Assembly: GCF_030123405.1 (NCBI RefSeq)
Contig: NZ_CP126110.1
Span: 2,728,001-2,792,000 of the forward strand
Direction: 5' to 3'
DNA: 64,000 nucleotides
Source: Neobacillus sp. WH10
GTDB lineage: Bacteria > Bacillota > Bacilli > Bacillales > Cytobacillaceae
This document shows positions 34,416 to 42,104 of this stretch, piece by piece (position 1 is the stretch's first letter; each line of letters opens with the position of its first letter). The notes under the pieces were generated by a model, which saw only the letters and a program-made list of their open reading frames with translations, searched no databases and had not been told where the DNA came from. Position numbers and translations under genes: made by a program.

Positions 34416-34469
34416 ATGAGCAATTCAGACACTATTGTTACGCATGTAATACTCCGCATAAGTCGTTAA
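34416..34469 (+). CDS. Leader peptide (17 aa) of the ABC-F gene
   Basis: The ATG follows AAAGGAGTG at standard spacing and encodes MSNSDTIVTHVILRISR then stop. Its 3' end runs into a stem (34450-34493). Small ORFs ending in basic residues just upstream of erm and ABC-F genes act as stalling peptides for macrolides, lincosamides or related drugs. The role here is inferred from position and layout. Confidence 0.65.
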   Translation: MSNSDTIVTHVILRISR

Positions 34470-34557
34470 TATCCATCAAACTTATACGGAGTAATTGAGA
34501 GTAGATGGATGTGCCGACTTTGTATAGAAAGTAAAAAGTATTGATATACAAAGGAGG
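34450..34557 (+). promoter_or_regulatory. Leader hairpins controlling the ABC-F ribosome binding site
   Basis: Stem 1 is TACTCCG-CATAAGT (34450-34463) with ACTTATA-CGGAGTA (34480-34493). It overlaps the last codons of the leader peptide, so a stalled ribosome would open it. Stem 2 is CTTTGTATA (34518-34526) with TATACAAAG (34545-34553). Its right arm includes the first bases of the SD AAGGAGG (34551-34557). Drug-dependent release of the SD is plausible. Confidence 0.6.
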
Positions 34558-34564
34558 AATTATC

Positions 34565-36043
34565 ATGTCAATGATACATGTTCAAGATCTAACTTTTGCT
34601 TATCCAGGCAGCTTTGACAATATTTTTGAAGGTGTGAACTTTCAAATAGATACGGATTGGAAACTTGGATTTATCGGTAGAAATGGACGAGGTAAAACAA
34701 CATTCTTTAATTTATTATTAGGAAATTATGAGTATAGCGGGAAAATCATTTCTTCGGTAGAATTTAATTATTTCCCTTATCCAGTTTCGGATAAAAACAA
34801 GTATACTTATGAAATCTTTGAAGAAATTTGTCCCCAAGCAGAAGATTGGGAATATCTTCGTGAAATATCCTATCTAAATGTTGATGCCGAGGTCATGTAC
34901 CGACCATTTAAAACATTATCAAATGGAGAACAAACAAAGGTGTTGCTTGCTGCACTTTTTTTGAATGAGGGTCAATTTCTATTAATTGACGAGCCAACCA
35001 ATCATCTAGACACTGATGCACGAAAGATTGTCTCTGAATATCTAAGGAAGAAAAAAGGGTTTATTTTAATATCACATGACAGAATCTTTTTAGATGGATG
35101 TGTTGACCATATCTTATCTATAAATAGAGCAAATATTGAAGTTCAAAGTGGTAACTATTCTTCTTGGAAGTTAAATTTTGATAGACAGCAGGAACACGAA
35201 GAGGCAACAAATCAGCGTCTACAAAAAGACATAGGGAGATTAAAACAGTCTTCAAAGCGTTCAGCAGGTTGGTCAAATCAAGTGGAAGCTTCCAAAAATG
35301 GGACAACGAATTCGGGTTCTAAGTTGGACAAGGGTTTTGTAGGACATAAAGCGGCAAAGATGATGAAGAGAGCAAAGAACCTTGAGTCAAGGCAACAAAA
35401 AGCTATTGAGGAAAAGTCAAAACTGCTAAAAAATGTGGAAAAAACCGAGTCATTAAAATTAGAATCATTGGAATTTCAGTCAAATGAATTGATTGTTTTG
35501 GCTGATGTGTCTGTTAAGTACGATGACCATGTAGTGAATAAGCCAATTAGCTTTAAAGTTGAACAAGGTGACCGAATTGTACTTGATGGAAAGAATGGAA
35601 GCGGAAAAAGTAGTATCCTAAAACTAATTCTAGGAAATCTCATACAGCATACAGGCACAATGAATTTAGGTTCAGGCCTCATTATTTCCTATGTCCAACA
35701 AGATACTTCTCATTTGAAGGGACTGTTATCGGACTTTATTGAAATGCATGAGATTGATGAAACGTTATTTAAATCCATCCTACGTAAGATGGATTTTGAC
35801 CGAATTCAATTTGAGAAAGATATATCTCATTATTCTGGTGGACAAAAGAAAAAGCTGCTTATAGCCAAAAGTTTATGTGAAAAAGCTCATTTATATATTT
35901 GGGATGAACCGTTAAATTTTATTGATATTTATTCGCGCATGCAGATTGAAGAGCTTATTCAAAAATTTAATCCCACAATGGTTATTGTTGAGCATGATCA
36001 GGCATTTCAACAAACAGTTGCAACAAAAACTATATCTATGTAG
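34565..36043 (+). CDS. lsa-like: Lsa-type ABC-F ribosome protection protein
   Basis: This 492-residue protein has two fused ATP-binding domains and no membrane segments. ABC-F proteins of the Lsa group bind the E site and dislodge lincosamides, streptogramin A and often pleuromutilins. NBD1 has GFIGRNGRGKTTF (Walker A), LSNGEQTKVLLAALF (signature) and LLIDEPTNHLDTDA (Walker B). The interdomain linker at about 190-300 is Lys/Arg/Gln-rich. NBD2 has LDGKNGSGKSSI, YSGGQKKKLLIAKSL and LYIWDEPLNFIDIYSRMQIE, where the usual Asn-His-Leu is Asn-Phe-Ile as in Lsa proteins. The ATG at 34565 follows AAGGAGG; the upstream TTG is spurious. The N-terminus MSMIHVQDLTFAYPGSFDNI is strongly Lsa-like, nearest Lsa(B) from memory. 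Confidence 0.92.
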   Translation: MSMIHVQDLTFAYPGSFDNIFEGVNFQIDTDWKLGFIGRNGRGKTTFFNLLLGNYEYSGKIISSVEFNYFPYPVSDKNKYTYEIFEEICPQAEDWEYLREISYLNVDAEVMYRPFKTLSNGEQTKVLLAALFLNEGQFLLIDEPTNHLDTDARKIVSEYLRKKKGFILISHDRIFLDGCVDHILSINRANIEVQSGNYSSWKLNFDRQQEHEEATNQRLQKDIGRLKQSSKRSAGWSNQVEASKNGTTNSGSKLDKGFVGHKAAKMMKRAKNLESRQQKAIEEKSKLLKNVEKTESLKLESLEFQSNELIVLADVSVKYDDHVVNKPISFKVEQGDRIVLDGKNGSGKSSILKLILGNLIQHTGTMNLGSGLIISYVQQDTSHLKGLLSDFIEMHEIDETLFKSILRKMDFDRIQFEKDISHYSGGQKKKLLIAKSLCEKAHLYIWDEPLNFIDIYSRMQIEELIQKFNPTMVIVEHDQAFQQTVATKTISM

Positions 36044-36090
36044 TTAAATATGAAGAATTGAAGATATAATCAGTAAATCAGGTTATAAAA

Positions 36091-36190
36091 CATAGGGTGC
36101 TTTACTTTAATAAAGAGTAAAGCACTTTTCTTCTTCAAATAAAGGGCAGGTTTCTTTTTTGAGTAAAGGGCAGTTTGATGGAAGAAGGAG
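36091..36190 (+). repeat. Dispersed hairpin repeat
   Basis: The stem GTGCTTTACT (from 36097) pairs with AGTAAAGCAC (36116-36125), then TTTTC, TTCAAATAAAGGGCAGGTTT, and a second GAGTAAAGGGCAGTTTG. The 3' box is duplicated. It follows the lsa-like gene. Confidence 0.75.
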
Positions 36191-36285
36191 TTTGTGTATT
36201 ATTTGGAGAAGTTTAAAAAGTTACCAATGAATGGGTTTGAGGAATTTCTCTGAACGGCATAATTATTATTTTTGGAGGGAACAAC

Positions 36286-36657
36286 ATGGAAGTTTTTACA
36301 GAATTTTTATCGCATATTGATAACCCGCAACATCGGGCCCGAACGGAAGAAGTTTTGGCTTGGGTAACTAAGAAATTTCCAAATTTAATACCAAAAATTG
36401 CGTGGAATCAGCCTATGTTTACCGATCACGGCACATTTATTATTGGCTTTAGCGTATCCAAACATCATTTGGCTGTTGCCCCTGAAAAGGCAGGGATTAA
36501 TCATTTTTCTGATGAAATTGTGCAGGCTGGCTATGATCACACCAAGCAGTTGGTACGTATCAAATGGGAAAGTCCGGTTGATATCTCATTACTTGAGAAA
36601 ATGATCGAGTATAATATTTTGGATAAGGCAGACTGTTCAACTTTTTGGCGGAAATAA
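36286..36657 (+). CDS. fra: Frataxin-like iron chaperone (Fra/YdhG, DUF1801 family)
   Basis: The 123-residue protein matches Bacillus YdhG in length and in blocks HRARTEEVLAWVTKKFP, KIAWNQPMFTDHGTFIIGFS and HHLAVAPEKAGINHF. In B. subtilis this frataxin-like protein donates iron for Fe-S cluster and heme synthesis. It is cytoplasmic with no signal. GGAGGGA precedes the ATG. In B. subtilis the gene is not in a resistance region; here it is a single gene in the repeat-bounded array. Confidence 0.88.
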   Translation: MEVFTEFLSHIDNPQHRARTEEVLAWVTKKFPNLIPKIAWNQPMFTDHGTFIIGFSVSKHHLAVAPEKAGINHFSDEIVQAGYDHTKQLVRIKWESPVDISLLEKMIEYNILDKADCSTFWRK

Positions 36658-36752
36658 TTATGAGCGTATAATTGACAGAAAGAATTGGAGAAATTGAGAA
36701 TGATCATTCTTGACTGTCAGCTGATCGAAAAATTGAAGAGGGGTGTTCCTCG

Positions 36753-37415
36753 ATGACAAATAGTAGAATGAATCCTAAGGTTGATGATTTTTTAAGTAAA
36801 GCTAAAAAGTGGAAGGAAGAATATGAGAAGTTAAGAAATATCGTTCTTGACTGTAAGCTGACCGAAGAATTTAAGTGGATGCATCCTTGTTACACGTTTG
36901 AGAAAAAAAACATAGTTTTAATACATGGATTTAAAGAATATTGTGCGCTTCTGTTTCACAAAGGTGCCTTGTTAAAGGATGCCTATGGAATTCTAATCCA
37001 GCAAACGGAGAATGTACAGGCGGCGCGCCAGATTCGGTTCACCAATGTTCAAGAAATAGTTTCAATGGAAACCATCTTGAAAGACTATATTTATGAAGCC
37101 ATTGAAGTTGAAAAAGCCGGTTTGGAAGTGAAAATGAAAGAGCATAAGGAATTCATAATTCCTGAAGAACTTCAAAATAAGTTCGATGAAATGCCTACTT
37201 TTAAAACTGCTTTTGAATCATTGACACCGGGACGGCAAAGAGCTTACATTCTTTATTTTTCTCAACCCAAACAATCCAAAACTCGAGAGTCAAGGGTTGA
37301 GAAATATATCCAGAAAATTCTCGATGGAAAGGGATTAAATGATTGTACTTGCGGGCTATCTCAAAAGCAGCCCCACTGTGACGGCTCACACAAGTCATTG
37401 GATAAGAAAAAATAA
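36753..37415 (+). CDS. YdeI/DUF1801-family protein with C-terminal CDGSH-like motif
   Basis: The 220-residue product has an N-terminal DUF1801/YdhG-like domain (FKWMHPCYTFEKKNIVLIHG, CALLFHKGALL). A YdeI-type region follows with TPGRQRAYILYFSQPKQSKT. The last 20 residues carry CTCGLSQKQPHCDGSH, matching the CDGSH iron-sulfur consensus C-x-C-x2-S-x3-P-x-C-D-G-S-H. That motif binds a labile 2Fe-2S cluster in mitoNEET-type proteins. The role is unknown, perhaps iron or stress related. It lies 95 nt after the frataxin-like gene on the same strand with its own SD (GAGGGGTG), so a two-gene iron unit is possible. Confidence 0.82.
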   Translation: MTNSRMNPKVDDFLSKAKKWKEEYEKLRNIVLDCKLTEEFKWMHPCYTFEKKNIVLIHGFKEYCALLFHKGALLKDAYGILIQQTENVQAARQIRFTNVQEIVSMETILKDYIYEAIEVEKAGLEVKMKEHKEFIIPEELQNKFDEMPTFKTAFESLTPGRQRAYILYFSQPKQSKTRESRVEKYIQKILDGKGLNDCTCGLSQKQPHCDGSHKSLDKKK

Positions 37416-37460
37416 TACTCAAACTTTAAGATATTGTCCCAGATCATCTGCAAACGAAAA

Positions 37461-37567
37461 TTTTTATTGAACTAACGGTTCAAATTAGTTTGATAAGAAG
37501 GATAAGTTTATCTTAATGGAGAATATATTTTTAGCTTTACTTCTTAGAGGGAGTAAAGCGTTTTTAT
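37461..37567 (+). repeat. Dispersed repeat with terminator-like stem
   Basis: TTATTGAACTAACGGTTC and AAATTAGTTTGATAAGAAGG carry box 3. Downstream AGCTTTACT pairs with AGTAAAGC across TCTTAGAGGG, with a T-run. The order of parts is rearranged relative to other copies. Confidence 0.6.
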
Positions 37568-37619
37568 TATTTAGGTTAGGAGACGATTTTGTAATAAACT
37601 AAAAGGAGTACGTTGTAGA

Positions 37620-37973
37620 ATGAGTGTTTTTAAGAAATTAAGAAATGAGTATGTAATTTGGCATGCAAATCGAATTAAGTTTCCTATATTTGTTTCAAAT
37701 ACTATATTAAGAAAGAAAGTAACTTTTTCAGGAAGAGTGCAAAAAGTAGGATTCCGCTTGGAAATAAATTGTATTGCTCAAAGAATGAAATTAACGGGGT
37801 GGGTAAAAAATTTAGAAGATGGAAGTGTGGAAGCTGAAATACAAGGGGAAGAATCAAAAATTTATTTTCTCGTCAATTGCATGCAGTCATTAAAACGGGC
37901 ATCTGTAAAAAAAGTGACAATGATTGATGTACCTAATAGGGACGATGATGAAATTTTTACAATAGTGAGATAA
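37620..37973 (+). CDS. Acylphosphatase-like protein
   Basis: The acylphosphatase domain spans about residues 33-115 of 117. VTFSGRVQKVGFR contains the phosphate-binding loop and catalytic Arg, and LTGWVKNLEDGSVEAEIQG contains the catalytic Asn (WVKN) and the usual G-x-V-E-x-x-x-x-G block. Acylphosphatases hydrolyse carboxyl-phosphate bonds. The 32-residue N-terminal extension is unusual for the family (about 90 residues) and may reflect a wrong start, though the ATG at 37620 follows AAAGGAG. Single gene. Confidence 0.85.
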   Translation: MSVFKKLRNEYVIWHANRIKFPIFVSNTILRKKVTFSGRVQKVGFRLEINCIAQRMKLTGWVKNLEDGSVEAEIQGEESKIYFLVNCMQSLKRASVKKVTMIDVPNRDDDEIFTIVR

Positions 37974-38000
37974 ACTGTGTTCCATAATTGGGATGGCAAT

Positions 38001-38085
38001 TATTATTGAACTAATAGGTGCAAGAGTTTAACAAAGGGCTGCTAAGGCAGCTCTTCAACTTGTTCCACTAACCTAGCTAATAGTT
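38001..38085 (+). repeat. Dispersed hairpin repeat
   Basis: TTATTGAACTAATAGGTGC, AAGAGTTTAACA, the stem AAGGGCTGC-TAAG-GCAGCTCTT, CAACTTGTTCCACTAACC and TAGCTAATAG. Box 3-like pieces recur at 38158-38195 and 38272-38300. Confidence 0.65.
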
Positions 38086-38494
38086 TGTCAATATTTTTCA
38101 TTAAAATCAAAAATTCTTTCAAGATATACTACAAAGGGCATACAATCCAGGCGGCTTTTTTTATTGAACTAAAGTGCAGTAAAGTTGAAAAAGGAATTTA
38201 TACTGGGTTAGTAGAATTAGTAATATTAACTCAAATTTGTTTTAATATTAAAATAATTTATTAATTATCTAAATGCTAACGGTAGGTTAGTAAAGAAGAG
38301 GGGATTACATCCAATATTGCTAATATAATGTAAAAAGAAATAAAAGAGTCGAAAGGTAGAGGTAAAGTCGATAGAAATATACATTTAATAAAGAAGATAG
38401 TAATGAATTTGGAAATTATAATTCAATTTCTTGATTTACCTTTTGAATTATTGCAATTAAATCAGATGAATGATATGAAGGAGTGGGGAAAAGT

Positions 38495-38983
38495 ATGATT
38501 CATGCTAAAGATGTTTTATCCGATCAGTTGTTAGCAAATGCTAATGACCCTAGCTGGTATCTACCATTTTCAGACTCAGTAGAAAATTTATCAGAAGAAG
38601 AAGCATTATGGAAGCCTAATGAAAATAGTAATAGTATCGCTGAAATAGTGCAGCATCTACTTTATTGGAATGAAACTTGGCAAACTAGATATCAAAAATC
38701 TCATTTCAATGCTGTACCTTCCATAGGAAGTAATAATAACAGCTTTATCATTCCAGAAAATCAAACATTTAATGATTTAAGAGAAGGATTATTAAAGGTA
38801 TTATTACAGTGGCAAGATCTGCTTACAGAAGAAAAAATCGAAAGCAATGTAAATGGTTTCCCTGTACCTGCCCAATGGTGGGCGATACTTGGAAATGTAG
38901 CAACTCATAACGCTTATCATATTGGTCAAATCATTTATATTCGGAAGCAGCAAAAAAGTTGGAAAGAAAATGCTAGAGAATAG
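38495..38983 (+). CDS. DinB family protein (four-helix bundle)
   Basis: The 162-residue product from the ATG at 38495 has DinB features. NSIAEIVQHLLYWNETW carries the first metal-ligand His and THNAYHIGQIIYIRKQQKSW the C-terminal pair. AAGGAG is 11 nt upstream; an in-frame GTG at 38483 is possible. It shares the DPSWYLPFSDSVENLSEEEA-type N-terminus with the gene at 25765, suggesting the same subfamily. The role is a putative metal-dependent thiol transferase. Single gene in the array; the nearest repeat upstream is about 200 nt away. Confidence 0.85.
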   Translation: MIHAKDVLSDQLLANANDPSWYLPFSDSVENLSEEEALWKPNENSNSIAEIVQHLLYWNETWQTRYQKSHFNAVPSIGSNNNSFIIPENQTFNDLREGLLKVLLQWQDLLTEEKIESNVNGFPVPAQWWAILGNVATHNAYHIGQIIYIRKQQKSWKENARE

Positions 38984-39007
38984 GAATTTAATAATATCTT
39001 TGGATAA

Positions 39008-39148
39008 ATCTTCTGTAATCAAGCGCTTTATGGTGGAAGAATCACAGAAATGATCAAACTTTATTCTAAAGCTACATTATCAGGTAGCAAGATGGGAATG
39101 ACAGCTTTAGTTAATCAATTAGAAAGCTTACCACTCCCATGTAAGTAA
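39008..39148 (+). pseudogene. C-terminal fragment of an unidentified gene
   Basis: A frame without a start codon reads ALYGGRITEMIKLYSKATLS then GSKMGMTALVNQLESLPLP and a stop, directly after a TAA. The composition is protein-like, but I cannot place the family. It sits between a DinB gene and a repeat copy like other relics here. Confidence 0.4.
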
Positions 39149-39182
39149 TAGGGGGACCGTTCATAGAATTTTTAATTTTATG

Positions 39183-39250
39183 CTTGTGAAAAAATATACT
39201 TAAACAAAGGGGTGCATTAGTTGAATAAGCAGTATTAAAAGGCTCTTCAA
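39183..39250 (+). repeat. Dispersed repeat, partial copy
   Basis: CTTGTGAAAAAATATACTTA, AACAAAGGGGTGCATTAGTTG and AATAAGC. Box 1 and box 2 are present and the downstream part has decayed. Confidence 0.6.
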
Positions 39251-39376
39251 ATATATTGAGCTTTTAAAACAACAAGAATGGTTTAAAGAGATTTACGAAG
39301 ATGAGAAATACCACTGACCACATATTGCGCGAAGGGGAGGTATCAGGCACTTCTTCAATGGATTGTCGAGTTCCTA

Positions 39377-39994
39377 TTAAAACCACATGGATAAGTTGTC
39401 GTTGATTTTAGGCAGTATTTCATTAAAAATCTCAAGAAAAATATTCACCAGCATAGCGGCTGCCGGTATGAAAAGGATGGTAAAACTGACATAAGCAAGT
39501 TTCTGCCTGCCTTTTGACCCGTCCATCCAATGGGTGAAACGATCAACGGAAAAGGCCAGCAGTAACGCACCAATAAAAAACAAAGCTGAAAATAAACCGA
39601 TTCCCAGTGGTGCTTGAGGCCCGAATAATTCATTGTTTGGATTGGACAAAAACAAAGGGATGCCATACAGGATCAAGCTCACCAACCCATAATAAAATCC
39701 CTTTCGGACCCAGTTCTTACTCGAGGTTTGAAAAACAAGCGTATAAATGATGCTGTTCGCCAATATTGCGGCAATCCCAAGTATGACGAGGAGGAGTGTG
39801 CCAGAGAGGTGAAATCCACTCGCCATATGCGGAAAGAAAAAGGCAATGATTCCCATCACCAATCTCAACAACAGTCCAAAAATAATCCCGACAGGAACGG
39901 CTGCCAGAAAGGATATGCCAAAATTCCTGAGAATTCTTTGCCAACGCTTTAAACCTAATCCATTTACTCCTTCTTCATTAAACTGCCCTTTCAT
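39377..39994 (-). CDS. Integral membrane protein of unknown function (205 aa)
   Basis: Five hydrophobic segments (about residues 27-54, 64-87, 98-118, 130-149 and 166-190). Polar stretches such as FQTSSKNWVRKGFY and HWMDGSKGRQKL mark cytoplasmic loops. I do not recognise a family. Base composition is richer in G+C than surrounding genes, and it lies on the opposite strand, so separate acquisition is likely. The ATG follows GGAG within TAAGGGGTCATCTGG-type context, spacing about 9. Confidence 0.75.
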   Translation of the reverse strand: MKGQFNEEGVNGLGLKRWQRILRNFGISFLAAVPVGIIFGLLLRLVMGIIAFFFPHMASGFHLSGTLLLVILGIAAILANSIIYTLVFQTSSKNWVRKGFYYGLVSLILYGIPLFLSNPNNELFGPQAPLGIGLFSALFFIGALLLAFSVDRFTHWMDGSKGRQKLAYVSFTILFIPAAAMLVNIFLEIFNEILPKINDNLSMWF

Positions 39995-40123
39995 CCAGAT
40001 GACCCCTTACTGTGGTTTATTTCGTTCATAAGAGTATATTCACCACTTTCGATCCATACGAGTAAAAGTTCATTAAAACAGAAACTTTTATCAGCCAAGA
40101 CCGGCGAACGGAAAGAGATTCCA

Positions 40124-40708
40124 CTACCAAATATGCATGTCAAGGTAACCGATGCAATCGAAGCACAAATGTTTCAGCCAGATTTCACAACGAATATTAA
40201 AATAGACTTCCCTTTCTTTATCTCCTTTTCCTATCACTATTGCTGAGCAATTTGACCAATTAATAGAATTCTTTTCAAGGGAAACAATTTCACCTATTCT
40301 ACATCCCGTTGAAAACATAAATTCAAATAATGCCTTTTCCATTGGAGTAAAGCAAGCCTCTCTCAATTGTTCAATTTCCCTCTCAGTTAGAAATTTTGGA
40401 ATTCGTTTTCCTTGTTTAGGTTCTTTGATTTTCGCTGCTGGATTCTTTGAAATATGTCCTTCTTCGTGTGACCAACGAAATATCGATTTAATAAATCGGA
40501 TTCGATGAGATAAACTTGATGGCTCTAAGTGTTCACTGGACTTTGATAAGTATCCTTTCAGCCAATCTGTTGTTACGGATTCAATACTCACATCGTTAAA
40601 ATGTTGAATGAGTAACTTTGATTGGGGTCTATATGCTTTTAGCGTTTGGGGGGAGAACCCTTCAATCCTTTTATCAGATTCGTAAAGTTCCCAGGCTTTT
40701 GATAACAG
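40124..40708 (-). pseudogene. Tyrosine recombinase/integrase, start-less and 3'-truncated
   Basis: The frame runs upstream of the GTG at 40591 to near 40708, where AAGGAGG is followed by no usable start except CTG. It encodes a SAM-like N-terminal domain (WELYESDKRIEGFSPQTLKAY) and the first part of the catalytic domain with the active-site Arg (FMFSTGCRIGEIVSLE). After VIGKGDKEREVYFN the homology ends. The HxxR, H/W and Tyr parts are replaced by unrelated codons. The recombinase cannot be active. It may be the relic of an element that brought neighbouring genes. Confidence 0.8.
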
Positions 40709-40904
40709 TAAGGTAACTACCTCCTTATATTGGTGATATTAGAGGAATTATTGTCTTGATTGTAGAAATGAAAACATTAAATATTAAACTATCGGTGCAG
40801 TAGAGTTGAATAGTGATGTTTATCATTGCTAAACAAATGAACCATTTTGTAGAAGACTTTATCCGAAGTTAATTGGATATTTATGTTAAAATGTAATTAA
40901 AATT

Positions 40905-40930
40905 GCGGAGGAATGTACTTAAACTACGTA
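40905..40930 (+). repeat. Dispersed repeat, box 1 with perfect IS target core
   Basis: AATGTACTTAAAC at 40912-40924 matches the reconstructed IS110-element target. GCGGAGG precedes and TACGTAGAGGTTAGG follows. Confidence 0.55.
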
Positions 40931-40969
40931 GAGGTTAGGAAAGTAATTCACAAAAAAGGGGTATAGAAA

Positions 40970-41161
40970 GTGGATTTATTATTTTGGATAACTGTTGGTT
41001 TCATCATAATCGGATTTGTTGTTCTCGCTTTTATAAAAAGAAATATGGAAAGTAAGAAAAGTTCAACTACCCAATCCATAGTTTGGTGGATAGTAGGAAA
41101 CACAGTTTGGGGGATAGCGAGTATCATTCTTATTGTGGGGTGGTTTAGTAAAATAAAGTGA
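40970..41161 (+). CDS. Small two-TM membrane protein (63 aa), unknown
   Basis: GTG start preceded by AAAGGGGT. Two hydrophobic segments (about residues 4-23 and 40-60) are separated by KRNMESKKSSTTQS. No family is recognised. It is followed within 40 nt by a full repeat copy and is similar in size and topology to the genes at 14736, 15273 and 25211, but not obviously homologous to them. Confidence 0.6.
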   Translation: MDLLFWITVGFIIIGFVVLAFIKRNMESKKSSTTQSIVWWIVGNTVWGIASIILIVGWFSKIK

Positions 41162-41198
41162 GTTTTTCTCAATGGTTTACGAGGGAAGTAGTTCATTT

Positions 41199-41290
41199 CT
41201 GTGAAGAAATGTACTTAAACAAGCGGGAGCGATTGTTCAATAAGAGCAGTCGCTTTTTCACTAACGTGGCAGTTTAGTGAAAGAAGGAAT
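41199..41290 (+). repeat. Dispersed hairpin repeat, complete copy with vacant IS target
   Basis: TCTGTGAAGAAATGTACTTA, AACAAGCGGGA, the stem GCGATTG (41229-41235) with CAGTCGC (41247-41253), TTTTTCACTAACGTGGCAG, TTTAGTGAAAGAAGGAAT. Its 41207-41220 segment AAATGTACTTAAAC is identical to the rebuilt IS insertion site. Confidence 0.8.
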
Positions 41291-41532
41291 AAATATTAAT
41301 TTTGAAGAATTATTAGTATATCTCTGTTAAGGTGAGTTGTCATATAATGAAAAAGCATTTTAAAAATCAGCATGTTTTCTATTGGGGAAGTTGCTAAAAT
41401 GAAAGGCATTAGAATTTCAATAACAAAATAAAGTTGTTAAAAATTGAAAAAATATTAATAATGAACACTTGACCTTCTCGTAACGTAATAGTTTATATTT
41501 TATGTATCTTAGTTAGAGAGGGTGGAAACATA

Positions 41533-41973
41533 ATGGAATTTTATCCTATGCCTTTGTTTGTAAAACTTTCTGTAAGTAATATGGAAAGCTCGCTTATCTG
41601 GTACAAAGATGTTCTTAATTTTAATCCCGTGTTTGAGTTTCCAGGCAAAGATGGGAAAACTGTAATGGCTCATATTCGAGGTAAGAAGTATCAAGACGTA
41701 ATGTTGGTTTCAGCAACAGAACAAAATGATAAGGAATCAAATGGGAAGGGTGTTGTTATCAACTTTAACGTCGAAGATGTTGATTTGTTTTCAGATAGAG
41801 CACGTGCAGCTAGTGCAGAAGTTATAGAAGGGCCTATTAATCGTCCTTGGAATGCTCGCGAACTTGTTTTGAATGATCCGGATGGATACCTTATTACACT
41901 TTCAATGGGAATAGATAAAGAAAAGGCTTTTGATGATGTTATGGATCAAGTTAATCATAACAAATTGTGTTGA
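41533..41973 (+). CDS. VOC (glyoxalase/bleomycin-resistance) superfamily protein
   Basis: The 146-residue product has two VOC modules. PLFVKLSVSNMESSLIWYKD opens the first, and VVINFNVEDVDLFSDRARAA then ELVLNDPDGYLITLSMG forms the second. The NDPDGYLITL block is the common C-terminal metal-site region of glyoxalase/dioxygenase-like proteins. The substrate is unknown; resistance to small toxic compounds is a frequent role. The RBS is GAGAGGGTGG. Single gene and the last of the accessory array. Confidence 0.88.
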   Translation: MEFYPMPLFVKLSVSNMESSLIWYKDVLNFNPVFEFPGKDGKTVMAHIRGKKYQDVMLVSATEQNDKESNGKGVVINFNVEDVDLFSDRARAASAEVIEGPINRPWNARELVLNDPDGYLITLSMGIDKEKAFDDVMDQVNHNKLC

Positions 41974-42047
41974 ACGGAAAGAAATTTAGGCATTAGGGGT
42001 ATATTTTAAATGTAGTGTAGTGTTTGCAAAATAAACTATAATCATTA

Positions 42048-42104
42048 AAATGCCAAAAATTCCTGATTTCGATCAAAAAGCAGGTTTTTTTGGTATTTTA
42101 ATGG
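42048..42104 (+). terminator. Imperfect terminator hairpin
   Basis: AAAATGCCAAAAA...CCTG pairs with CAGG...TTTTTTTGGTATTTT. It closes the array on the right. Confidence 0.55.

Noticed and set aside
40060..40200. Plus-strand reading SAKTGERKEIPLPNMHVKV near the integrase relic
   Set aside because: Protein-like for about 25 codons but without start, SD or recognisable family and overlapping the integrase relic on the other strand; not enough to call a gene.
12900..41300. Interpretation of the repeats as canonical integron attC sites
   Set aside because: GTTRRRY-like strings such as GTTGAAC occur, but matching inverse RYYYAAC cores at the other end are not consistent, and no IntI-type integrase is present. 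Kept only as a looser cassette-like hypothesis.
12900..41300. CRISPR array
   Set aside because: Repeat copies are hundreds to thousands of bases apart, imperfect, and separated by genes; there are no cas genes.
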